A program made the position numbers and the translations under genes. The notes beneath the pieces were generated by a model. The model was not told the origin of the DNA and did no database searches. It saw nothing but the letters and a program-made list of their open reading frames with translations. 50,631 nucleotides of DNA, from NCBI GenBank assembly GCA_011620275.1, contig WOZK01000013.1, forward strand, positions 1 to 50,631, written 5' to 3'. This document shows positions 17,390-25,946 of the stretch, piece by piece; position 1 is the stretch's first letter; each line of letters begins with the position of its first letter. This stretch comes from Candidatus Omnitrophota bacterium (GTDB taxonomy: Bacteria; Omnitrophota; Gorgyraeia; Gygaellales; Profunditerraquicolaceae).

Positions 17390-20185
17390 ATGGAAGACCG
17401 GATAATAATCAGCGGCGCGCGCGAGCACAATCTTAAGAACGTCAGCCTTTCTATCCCTAAAAATAAACTCGTGGTTTTTACAGGCCTGTCCGGATCCGGG
17501 AAGTCCAGTCTCGCCTTCGATACCATCTACGCGGAAGGCCAGCGCAGGTATGTCGAAAGCCTTTCGGCATACGCCCGCCTGTTCCTGGAACAGCTGCAGA
17601 AGCCGGAGGTAGACGACATCCGCGGATTGTCTCCGGCCATAGCCATTGAACAGAAGACCGCGTCGCGGAATCCTCGTTCGACCGTAGGCACCCAGACGGA
17701 AATATACGATTATCTGCGCGTCTTGTTTGCCCGCGCCGGAAGAGTGCATTGTTACAAATGCGGCAGGTTGATAAGCAGCCGGTCGGTGCAGGAAATAGTA
17801 AAGACGCTCCTTTCTTCTTCGCGCGGGGAAGAGATTCATATCCTTGCTCCGGTGGTAAAAGGGAAGAAAGGCGCGCATAAGGAAGTGCTGGAGAGGGTGC
17901 GCAAGTCCGGCTTTTCCAGGATTAGGGTCGACGGTAAGATCTATGAGGCCCCTTTCTCCGTGCGGATGGACAGATACAAGCTGCATACTATAGAAGTCGT
18001 AGTCGACCGTTTGAATGTCGGGCAGGCAAGCTCCGCCAGACTCACGGATTCGCTGGAGACGGCTTTCAAGATCGGTAATGGAGTCCTCATCATCTATCGG
18101 CCGGACGGAGGTAAGGAGGATCTTTACAGCCGGCACTACGCCTGCGTTCACTGCGGCATCAGCTATCAGGAGATGGAACCGAGGACTTTTTCTTTCAATT
18201 CGCCCTACGGGGCCTGTCCGGACTGCAATGGTCTGGGTATTAAGCTCGAATTCGATCCGGGTCTCATAATCCCGGACCAGGGCAAATCCATAAAGGACGG
18301 CGCGATAGAGGTATGGAAAAGAGGAGGCAGGGGATATATTCTTTATTACCGCTGGCTGCTGCGAGAGCTTTCCTCCGCCTTGGGCTTCAGTCTGGAAACA
18401 CCATTCCACAAGCTCCCGCGGGGAGTGCGTAAAGCGCTGCTTTACGGTACGGAAGTTCGCGTGGGCGGCAAGCCTTTCGAAGGTATCATCCCGCATCTCA
18501 CGAGGTTGTTTTCAAAAAGCGACAGCGATTATCTTAAAGAGGAGATATCTCGTTTTATGTCCAGCCAGCCCTGCCCGGCATGCGGCGGGGCGCGGCTTAA
18601 GAAAGAGAGTCTGTCCGTGTTGGTCGGCGGAATGAACATCAGCGGGGTCTGCAGTTTGACGGTAAGGGAAGCACGTGATTTTTTCTCCCGGCTGGAACTC
18701 GGGGAACAGGAAAAAACCATCGCCGCGCAGCCGCTCAAGGAGATTATGAAACGCCTGCAGTTCTGCGTGGACGTCGGGCTGGATTATTTGACCCTTGAGC
18801 GCAAGAGTTCCACGCTTTCCGGCGGCGAGGCTCAGCGGATAAGGCTTGCCACTCAGGTCGGCTCCGGACTGACAGGCGTGTTATACGTGCTTGACGAACC
18901 GAGCATAGGTCTGCATCAGCGGGACAACGCCAAACTGCTGGCGACCCTTTGTTCACTGAGGGACCTCGGCAACACCCTGGTGGTCGTCGAGCACGATGAG
19001 GCAACCATCCGCGCGGCTGATTATCTCGTGGATCTCGGACCGGGAGCGGGCAGGGAGGGAGGCGGCGTGGTTTTCGCCGGTACCCCCGGCGAACTGCTCG
19101 AACGGGGAGATTCGCTAACCGCGCGTTACCTGCGCGGCGAAATGTCCATTCCCTGTCCGCCGGAACGCAGGAAATTGTCCCCGGGCAGATGCCTGCGAGT
19201 GAAGGGAGCGCGCGAGCACAATCTGAAGAATATAGACGTGGATTTTCCTTTGGGCGTCTTCATCTGCCTGACCGGCGTTTCCGGTTCCGGTAAATCGACA
19301 TTGGTGGAGGATATCCTTTACCGGGGGCTGGCCGCGGCGTTCCACGGGGCCAAAGAACGCCCGGGAGCTCATAAAGGTATTTACGGGATGGGGCAGATCG
19401 ATAAGGTCGTGGTGGTGGACCAGGCCCCGATTGGCAGGACGCCGAGGTCTAATCCCTGTACTTACACCGGGGTTTTTAACGACATCCGTATGCTTTTCAG
19501 CAGCCTTCCGGAGGCGCGTATGCGGGGATATCGGCCCGGGAGATTTTCTTTCAACGTGGCCGGAGGACGTTGCGAGGCCTGTTCCGGAGACGGGGTTAAG
19601 AAGATAGAAATGCATTTTCTGCCGGACGTATATCTGAAATGCGACGTCTGCGGCGGCAAGCGGTTCAACGAAGCCACCCTGGCCGTAAGATACAAAGGCA
19701 GATCCATAGCCGACGTGCTGGAAATGACGGTAGAGGAGGCGCGGGATTTCTTTTTCAACATACCCCGTATAAGGAACGTGCTTAATACTCTTCATGATGT
19801 GGGGTTGGGATATATACATCTCGGACAATCCGCCACTACTCTCTCCGGAGGGGAGGCGCAGCGTATGAAACTGTCCGCGGAACTGAGCAAGAAAGCCACC
19901 GGCAGGACTTTTTATATACTGGACGAACCCACCACCGGACTGCATTTTGCCGACGTAGCCAGGCTGGTCGCGGTGCTGCAGAAGCTGGTGGAGATGGGGA
20001 ATACCGTGCTGGTAGTGGAACATAATCTTGATGTTATAAAAAATGCGGATTATATAATAGATCTGGGGCCGGAAGGGGGGGATGGAGGAGGGGAGGTCGT
20101 GGCCTGCGGGACCCCGGAAGAGATCGCGGCCAATCCCCGTTCGTATACCGGGATTTTCCTGCGCAGGATATTGCCGGGTTTATGA
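17390..20185 (+). CDS. uvrA: UvrABC system protein A
   Basis: [59 protein letters not shown], two ABC signatures ([26 protein letters not shown]), Cys-rich zinc motifs. Start set at ATG 17390. Confidence 0.98.
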   Translation: MEDRIIISGAREHNLKNVSLSIPKNKLVVFTGLSGSGKSSLAFDTIYAEGQRRYVESLSAYARLFLEQLQKPEVDDIRGLSPAIAIEQKTASRNPRSTVGTQTEIYDYLRVLFARAGRVHCYKCGRLISSRSVQEIVKTLLSSSRGEEIHILAPVVKGKKGAHKEVLERVRKSGFSRIRVDGKIYEAPFSVRMDRYKLHTIEVVVDRLNVGQASSARLTDSLETAFKIGNGVLIIYRPDGGKEDLYSRHYACVHCGISYQEMEPRTFSFNSPYGACPDCNGLGIKLEFDPGLIIPDQGKSIKDGAIEVWKRGGRGYILYYRWLLRELSSALGFSLETPFHKLPRGVRKALLYGTEVRVGGKPFEGIIPHLTRLFSKSDSDYLKEEISRFMSSQPCPACGGARLKKESLSVLVGGMNISGVCSLTVREARDFFSRLELGEQEKTIAAQPLKEIMKRLQFCVDVGLDYLTLERKSSTLSGGEAQRIRLATQVGSGLTGVLYVLDEPSIGLHQRDNAKLLATLCSLRDLGNTLVVVEHDEATIRAADYLVDLGPGAGREGGGVVFAGTPGELLERGDSLTARYLRGEMSIPCPPERRKLSPGRCLRVKGAREHNLKNIDVDFPLGVFICLTGVSGSGKSTLVEDILYRGLAAAFHGAKERPGAHKGIYGMGQIDKVVVVDQAPIGRTPRSNPCTYTGVFNDIRMLFSSLPEARMRGYRPGRFSFNVAGGRCEACSGDGVKKIEMHFLPDVYLKCDVCGGKRFNEATLAVRYKGRSIADVLEMTVEEARDFFFNIPRIRNVLNTLHDVGLGYIHLGQSATTLSGGEAQRMKLSAELSKKATGRTFYILDEPTTGLHFADVARLVAVLQKLVEMGNTVLVVEHNLDVIKNADYIIDLGPEGGDGGGEVVACGTPEEIAANPRSYTGIFLRRILPGL

Positions 20186-20210
20186 AAGCGCTCAAAAAGG
20201 TGATGATAAA

Positions 20211-22727
20211 ATGTTGAACAAGTATGTAACGCCGGGATGCGCCGTATTCCTGTTCGCTGCCGCGGCGCTGCTTTCTCCAGTTCTGCAGTTAAGGGCCTAT
20301 CCGCAGCCTTCGGCTGCGGATAGCAGGGAGACGGAAGCTTTCTATGTGGCGCGCAAGGCGTTCGACGACGGTTTCTACGACGTCTGCCTAAATCTGCTTT
20401 CCCGTTTCAGCCGGAATTACCCTTTTTCCTCCAGGAAGGCAGAGGCCGAGCTGCTTTCCGGGCAGTGCCTTTTTTTCCAGGGAAAATACCAGGACGCCCT
20501 TTCCGTTCTCGAGACCCTGTTATCCAATCCGCAGTTGTCCGGCCCGGTGGAGGATGCCCTCTTTTACTGGATCGGCGAGACGCATTTTAAAAGCAAGAAC
20601 TTCCTTAAGGCGCGGGAATATTACCGCAAGGTGTCTGATAAATTCCAGTCGTCCAAGTATTATCCGGCTTCGCTGTATTCGCTTGGATGGTGTTCTTTCG
20701 AGGAAGGCAGATTCGAAGAAGCCTTTGAACAATTTACGGCGGTCTCCCGGTTGCCTTCAGCGGACATGGTTACGAGAAGCGAAGCGGCTTTTAAAGCCAT
20801 CGAATGTTTGTATAACCTGCGTAATTACCGTTCTCTGAGCGAAGCTGTGATCGCCTGGCGCAAGAACTACCCGGCGGACGAGCGGAAGAAAGCTTATCTT
20901 GACTATTACGCCGCCGAGGCGGATTATTACACGGGTAAATATGCCGAAGCCTGTTCGGCATATTCGGCGGTGCTTTCGCAACACGCGCCGGCGCAGATGC
21001 AAGCGCTGGCCAACCTCGGTTGCGGATGGGCTTATCTGAAAATGAAGAACACGGAGAAGGCCCGGGAGATGTTCTCCGCGGTGAGAGTCGAGGATCTCGA
21101 CGGGCCGAATACCGAGATCCTTCTTCTGGGCAAAGCGGCGCTGGCCGCCGAATGCGGAGATAACGGCGGCGCGTTGAACATTTACGGGGAGCTGCTGGCC
21201 AGGTCGTCCGACCGGAACGTGAAAGCGCAGGCCTGTTTGGGAAAAGGAGATGCTCTTTACGCCCTGTCTCGTTTCGGAGAAGCCGTTTCCGCCTACGAAG
21301 AAGGTTTGAAGGAATACGGCGGCGCAGTCCAGTCGGAGATAAAGGACAAGTTTCAATACGGTCTGGCCTGGTCGCTGTTGAAAGAGGGGGAGTTCAGGCG
21401 GGCTATCGAGGCGTTCAGCAGTATAGCCGCCGCCAGCAGCGACAATTTGGTTAAAGTGGGAGCGCTTTGCCAGGTGGGAGACGCTTACCAGGACTCGGGC
21501 GAATATATGAAGGCCTTCGATACTTACCGCAGGATATTGAAGGAATACCCCGACAGCGTATATAACGATTACGTGCGTTACCAGTCCGGGCTGGCGTTGA
21601 TGAAAATCTCCGATTATGAGGGAGCGGTGACCGTTCTAAAAACGGCGAAAAACGATTATCCTTCTTCCACCCTGCGGGACGAAATATCCTACGCCTTGGG
21701 GCTGGCTTATTTTCAGAAAGAAGATTATCTGCCGGCCGCCGAGACACTGCGCGTTTTCCTGAACGCTTTCCGGGAAAGCGGCATACGGCAGGATGCTTTG
21801 TATCTGCTGGCCTCGGCGCTGTTTAACCAGGGAAAATACAGGGAGGCGCAGGATATCTTCCGTGACATAATCAAGCAATATCCTTCCGATGCCGTTCTCG
21901 TGCAAAAATGCGAATACGAGATAGCGGATTGTTTTTATCAGATGGGCGACGAGAAAGAAGCCATGGCGCGTTTCAATACGCTGCGCTCGAAATATCCGGA
22001 TTCCACCCTTACCCCGGAGGTGATCTGGTGGCTGGGGGAATATTATTACCGCCACGGCGACGCGGTAATGGCCAGGAGGTATTTCAGCACGCTGGCTTCG
22101 GACTTCTCTTCAAGCAGCCTCGCTCCCGCGGCTTATTATTATATCGGCGCCATAGACGAGGAAGAAGGCAGAGATGAACAGGCGATAGAAAGTTTCAAGA
22201 AGCTTATGGATAAAGGGAAATCGGACATGGCCGGGAACGCTTCCGTTGCCGTTGCCGATATATACGCCAAACAGGGAAAGGCCGCCGAAGCGATGAGTTT
22301 ATATAAAAAGATACTCGCCGATTATCCGCATATGGCCGGACTGGTTTTACCGCGCATCGGCGATCTTTACCTTCTTGAAGGCAATAAAGAAGAGGCCGTT
22401 TCCAGTTACCGGCAGGCGTTGAAGTGCGTCTCTTCCAAAGAAATGCCGGAGATACATTTCAAGCTCGCCGACATACTGCAGGCCGAAGGGCGAGAAGAGG
22501 ATGCCGCCGGAGAATTTATGAGGATATACGCGCTTTATCCGGACAGCGCGGTGTCCCTCAAGGCCCTTTTGCGCGTAGCCGGTATCTATGAAAAAACGGC
22601 GAATTTCAAAGAAGTGCGCAAAATATACGAAAAAATAAGCGTGATGCCGGCGCCGGAAGCGAAATACGCAGTGGAACGACTGGAGATTCTGGCGGCGGAG
22701 GAGAAGAAAGGAAAGGCTGAAAAATGA
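20211..22727 (+). CDS. Exported TPR-repeat protein (YbgF/BamD-like repeats)
   Basis: N-terminal signal-like segment and many TPR units (e.g. YPDSVYNDYVRYQSGLALMKISDYEGAV); upstream of exbB. Confidence 0.88.
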   Translation: MLNKYVTPGCAVFLFAAAALLSPVLQLRAYPQPSAADSRETEAFYVARKAFDDGFYDVCLNLLSRFSRNYPFSSRKAEAELLSGQCLFFQGKYQDALSVLETLLSNPQLSGPVEDALFYWIGETHFKSKNFLKAREYYRKVSDKFQSSKYYPASLYSLGWCSFEEGRFEEAFEQFTAVSRLPSADMVTRSEAAFKAIECLYNLRNYRSLSEAVIAWRKNYPADERKKAYLDYYAAEADYYTGKYAEACSAYSAVLSQHAPAQMQALANLGCGWAYLKMKNTEKAREMFSAVRVEDLDGPNTEILLLGKAALAAECGDNGGALNIYGELLARSSDRNVKAQACLGKGDALYALSRFGEAVSAYEEGLKEYGGAVQSEIKDKFQYGLAWSLLKEGEFRRAIEAFSSIAAASSDNLVKVGALCQVGDAYQDSGEYMKAFDTYRRILKEYPDSVYNDYVRYQSGLALMKISDYEGAVTVLKTAKNDYPSSTLRDEISYALGLAYFQKEDYLPAAETLRVFLNAFRESGIRQDALYLLASALFNQGKYREAQDIFRDIIKQYPSDAVLVQKCEYEIADCFYQMGDEKEAMARFNTLRSKYPDSTLTPEVIWWLGEYYYRHGDAVMARRYFSTLASDFSSSSLAPAAYYYIGAIDEEEGRDEQAIESFKKLMDKGKSDMAGNASVAVADIYAKQGKAAEAMSLYKKILADYPHMAGLVLPRIGDLYLLEGNKEEAVSSYRQALKCVSSKEMPEIHFKLADILQAEGREEDAAGEFMRIYALYPDSAVSLKALLRVAGIYEKTANFKEVRKIYEKISVMPAPEAKYAVERLEILAAEEKKGKAEK

Positions 22728-23341
22728 GTGCGTGGGAATTGTTCTTTTCCGGCGGCCCTTTGATGTGGCCGATCCTGTTCTGTTCGGTAACGGCGTTTGC
22801 GATAATCATCATAAAGTTCAGGCAGCTGCGGTTTATGCGCAGAGCCAACGAGCGCCTGCTTTCAGCGGTATCGGAGAATATAAAGCATAACCGCATTAAA
22901 GAAGCTCTCGAGATTTGCGAGGCATCCTCTGCGCCGGCCGCCACGATCCTCAAGGCGGGTATATTGAAATTCGACAGGAACAGGCAGGAGGTGAAGGAAA
23001 CGATGGAGAATGCCGCGCGCTACGAGATCCCCAGGCTGGAGTCCTGTCTGCCGCTGCTGTCCGCGGTTTTCCAATTGGCGCCTTTGCTCGGGATGCTGGG
23101 GACGGTGGCCGGGATGATATACTGTTTTCACGCCGTACATTTACGTGCCGTTGCCCTGGAGCCTTTCTATCCGGCTGAATTGTATGCGGGTATCTGGCAG
23201 GCCCTGGTTTGTACCGCGGCCGGCATCGGGACCGCGGTCCCCGCTTTTCTCGCCTATAACTATTTCGTCTCCGCCGTCAACGACCAGGTGCTGGAAATGG
23301 AAAAGGCCGCCGATAATCTTGTGGAGCTGCTTTTCGGCTGA
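22724..23341 (+). CDS. exbB: MotA/TolQ/ExbB-family proton channel subunit, atypical
   Basis: LAPLLGMLGTVAGMIYCF and ALVCTAAGIGTAVPAFLAYNYF match ExbB/TolQ TM regions; Q at the usual Glu position. Confidence 0.9.
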   Translation: MSAWELFFSGGPLMWPILFCSVTAFAIIIIKFRQLRFMRRANERLLSAVSENIKHNRIKEALEICEASSAPAATILKAGILKFDRNRQEVKETMENAARYEIPRLESCLPLLSAVFQLAPLLGMLGTVAGMIYCFHAVHLRAVALEPFYPAELYAGIWQALVCTAAGIGTAVPAFLAYNYFVSAVNDQVLEMEKAADNLVELLFG

Positions 23342-23374
23342 AACGGGAACACGGCTTCGCGGGAGGGTAAAAGC

Positions 23375-23785
23375 TTGGATTTTCACAGGTTCATCAGGAA
23401 TGCCGTATATAAGAAGCCCTGGGCGGGGAGCGTGGTTTCCGTTCCTTCGATAAATATTTTCTTTCTTCTTTTGATTTTTTTTGTTTGCGCTTCCGGAGAT
23501 TTCTGCCGGCTTCCGCTCGTACTGAATCCTCTGCCGGCAGAGAGTTATCGTGAATCCGGCCGGGCTTTTAATGAGCTTATCGTGCGCGGGGAAGAGAGTA
23601 TGCTGTTGAACGGCAGGCCGGTCCGGCCTGATCGTATCGCTGAAAAGCTGGCAGATTCTTTCGCGGGAGAAAAAGTGCTGGTGATAAAGGTTTCCGGCCA
23701 GGTCCCGGTCTCCCTGCTTGCCGGCGTCTGGAACAAGTGCCGCCGGGCCGGGGCGGAACGGATAACTATTCTTACGGAGCATTAG
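23375..23785 (+). CDS. exbD: ExbD/TolR-family protein, atypical (TTG start)
   Basis: VVSVPSINIFFLLLIFF aligns with the ExbD/TolR TM (..PLIDVVFLLLIFF); C-terminal ADSFAGEKVLVIKVSGQVPVSLLAGVWNKCRRAGAERITILTE. Confidence 0.82.
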   Translation: MDFHRFIRNAVYKKPWAGSVVSVPSINIFFLLLIFFVCASGDFCRLPLVLNPLPAESYRESGRAFNELIVRGEESMLLNGRPVRPDRIAEKLADSFAGEKVLVIKVSGQVPVSLLAGVWNKCRRAGAERITILTEH

Positions 23786-23788
23786 ACT

Positions 23789-24445
23789 ATGCGGCTTCGG
23801 GAAATCTGTCCGGTAACTTTCATTTCTCTGGCTGCTCACCTGATCGCATTGAGTCTTTTTTCCGTTTCTTTCATTTATACCGGGGGCCGGGCCCGGCAGA
23901 ACGGATATCCTTATCTTTTCTTCGGCGCCGGGCTGCTGGAGCATTACGACCTCGACGGGACTGCGCCGGCGGGCGGGCCGGCTGTCCGGTCTCCGGCGGC
24001 GAAGTTAAGATTCCGCGTGCCTTGCCCGGCCGGGCCCGCGGGAAACCGGCCTCGGTTTCTCCCGGACAGAAACTCCTTGTTTTCCGCGGCGCCGTCCAGG
24101 GCGGCCGATAAGGTCTCCGCCGTCCTTCCGTCAGACTCCGCCGTTTTTCGCAGGGCGGAGAACAAACCGCTTTCCATGTATCCACTGCTTCCGGCCTATT
24201 TCCCTTTGTATTTTAAGGACAGGGAAAAAGCGCACATAGAGTTATCTTTCAGGATAGTCTCCTCCGCCGGCGGAAGGGCTGAGTGCATCGAGGTGAAAAG
24301 GAAAACGTCCTGCGGTAATCTTGAAGCGGATTTGATAGCGCTTCGGCAGGTCGCATATTACCTTTTCTTGCAACGCCGGTATTTTCAGGGCGGCAGGTGG
24401 CATAACGTGGAGGTGGATTTCTCTCCTTCCAATGTTGAACGTTGA
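23789..24445 (+). CDS. TonB-like protein (N-terminal TM, C-terminal TonB-like domain)
   Basis: TM near the N-terminus, Pro/Ala/Arg-rich middle, C-terminal IELSFRIVSSAGGRAECIEVKRKTSCGNLEADLIALRQVAYYLF pattern; adjacent to exbBD. Confidence 0.6.
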   Translation: MRLREICPVTFISLAAHLIALSLFSVSFIYTGGRARQNGYPYLFFGAGLLEHYDLDGTAPAGGPAVRSPAAKLRFRVPCPAGPAGNRPRFLPDRNSLFSAAPSRAADKVSAVLPSDSAVFRRAENKPLSMYPLLPAYFPLYFKDREKAHIELSFRIVSSAGGRAECIEVKRKTSCGNLEADLIALRQVAYYLFLQRRYFQGGRWHNVEVDFSPSNVER

Positions 24446-24686
24446 CTTTTCTTGGGCGCTTGGCGTCCTCATGCTGGCAGTCACGGCTGCCGCCGCGGCC
24501 GCGTTCCTGTCGTTGCGCAAAGGCAGGGGTAAGAGCGGTTTGTCGTTGGACGCCCGCCACGTCTGGCTTTGTGCGATATGCACGCATATTTATATCAATA
24601 CAAAGGACGATAAAATTTCGGTTTGTCCGCGTTGCGGCAGTTACAACAGCAGGGATTCGGCCGCGAGACGCCCGGAAAAAAGTTGA
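24432..24686 (+). CDS. Small membrane-anchored zinc-ribbon-like protein
   Basis: One TM segment then CAICTHIYINTKDDKISVCPRCGSYNS (CxxC...CxxC). Confidence 0.65.
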   Translation: MLNVDFSWALGVLMLAVTAAAAAAFLSLRKGRGKSGLSLDARHVWLCAICTHIYINTKDDKISVCPRCGSYNSRDSAARRPEKS

Positions 24687-24791
24687 CCACCGCTTTGATT
24701 GCGCTTATAATATCTGCGGAAAGTTCTTGACCCGGTTTTTATACGGCGGGACATAAAAAGATTAACGTAAAGACATACCAAGGAGGGGAGA

Positions 24792-24998
24792 ATGATCATC
24801 GAGATAGGCATAGTGGCGGGAGAGATATGGCATTATCTGGATCTGCACGGGGATGTCAGTTTGTCCGTTCTTGTCCGCGGACTGGACAGATCGAGAGACA
24901 ATCTTTTGCTCAGCCTGGGATGGCTGGCTCGGGAAGGGCACGTTATCCTGCAGAAGACAGGGGATGATTTCTCCATAATGCTGCGCAAGAATCTTTAG
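24792..24998 (+). CDS. Winged-helix domain protein (DUF2582-like)
   Basis: IEIGIVAGEIWHYLDLHGDVSLSVLVRGLDRSRDNLLLSLGWLAREGHVILQ pattern; SD AGGAGGGGAG. Confidence 0.75.
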   Translation: MIIEIGIVAGEIWHYLDLHGDVSLSVLVRGLDRSRDNLLLSLGWLAREGHVILQKTGDDFSIMLRKNL

Positions 24999-25003
24999 GA
25001 TAT

Positions 25004-25450
25004 ATGAGACGTCCCGGAGGTATGGTCCTTTTCGTGGTTCTGGGCGTGATTATTTTCGCGGTCACCCTGGGCAGCGTAGTGCTCAACATCGTGCTTAGTA
25101 ATACGGCTCTTTCCAGGAAACATGTCGGCCGCGTCCAGGCCTATTACGCGGCCCTCGCCGGGATGAATTACGGATACGAGCGCCTCTGCCGCAACGACGA
25201 CTCCACCAATTGGCCGATGCCGGCGTCGGGGAGCAGTTACACGAATTATATCTGCAACAACAGTTTTCACTCATGCCCCGGTTACGTGGTCAACGATGAG
25301 ACCCTTGTTAAGGCAATCGATAAGATAGCGATTACCGTAGGCGAAAGGAGCAATCCCGTCTGCGTATCTCATTCTCCTCCCGTCGGGGTGGACGCCTGTA
25401 TTGTGGTGAAGGTGACTTATGTGCCCAGTGAAGAAGATGTGACTCCTTAG
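25004..25450 (+). CDS. PilX/GspK-type minor prepilin-like protein
   Basis: Short basic leader then GMVLFVVLGVIIFAVTLGSVVLNIVLSN and AYYAALAGMNYGYERL (typical of PilX-like proteins). Confidence 0.65.
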   Translation: MRRPGGMVLFVVLGVIIFAVTLGSVVLNIVLSNTALSRKHVGRVQAYYAALAGMNYGYERLCRNDDSTNWPMPASGSSYTNYICNNSFHSCPGYVVNDETLVKAIDKIAITVGERSNPVCVSHSPPVGVDACIVVKVTYVPSEEDVTP

Positions 25451-25525
25451 CTGCGGGACGGACAGCGTTCTTCGGTCCTTGCCCGTATTAAGCGAGTAAA
25501 ATCCGGTAAAATTATATAAAAACAG

Positions 25526-25553
25526 TTGACAGGAATGAAAAAGATTATAATAT
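25526..25553 (+). promoter_or_regulatory. Putative sigma70 promoter for the HTH-pil operon
   Basis: TTGACA (25526-25531), 16-nt spacer, TAATAT (25548-25553). Confidence 0.55.
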
Positions 25554-25613
25554 GGTATACAAAGTGATAAATTAGATGTTTTTACCGCTTTGCGGCGCCG
25601 GAGAAAACCGAGA

Positions 25614-25699
25614 AATAAACCCCGGGCGCATGTCCAAAGCAGTTCGACAGGCTCACTGCCAAGGCATTGTCGAAAGATCAGCCCGGGGAGCTTCATTAA
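25614..25699 (+). repeat. Structured intergenic repeat family B copy 2
   Basis: CCCCGGGC...GCCCGGGG outer stem, TTCGACA...TGTCGAA inner stem; matches copies at 38272, 45832, 48190 and 5190. Confidence 0.85.
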
Positions 25700-25736
25700 C
25701 TGAGAAAAAACGCAACAGAAAGGCCGACTAAAGCAT

Positions 25737-25946
25737 ATGTCCCGCTTGATCGATGTCGATGATCTCGCGTCTTACTTGAAATTGGGAAAGCAGACGATTT
25801 ATAATTGGCTGCACCAGGGTAAGATTTCCGGTATCAAAGTAGGAGGCGTTTGGAGATTCGACCGCCGGGAAGTTGATACCTGGTTGAAAAACCATAAAAA
25901 ACAATCCGTGAGTTCGGGCAAAGAATTGAAAGCCGGGGATAAATAA
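25737..25946 (+). CDS. Excisionase/MerR-like helix-turn-helix DNA-binding protein
   Basis: LIDVDDLASYLKLGKQTIYNWLHQGKISGIKVGGVWRFDRREVDTWLKNH is a canonical excisionase-family HTH. Confidence 0.88.
   Translation: MSRLIDVDDLASYLKLGKQTIYNWLHQGKISGIKVGGVWRFDRREVDTWLKNHKKQSVSSGKELKAGDK

Noticed and set aside
17345-18496. 383-aa minus-strand ORF opposite uvrA
   Set aside because: Shadow ORF of uvrA; composition atypical and no motif.
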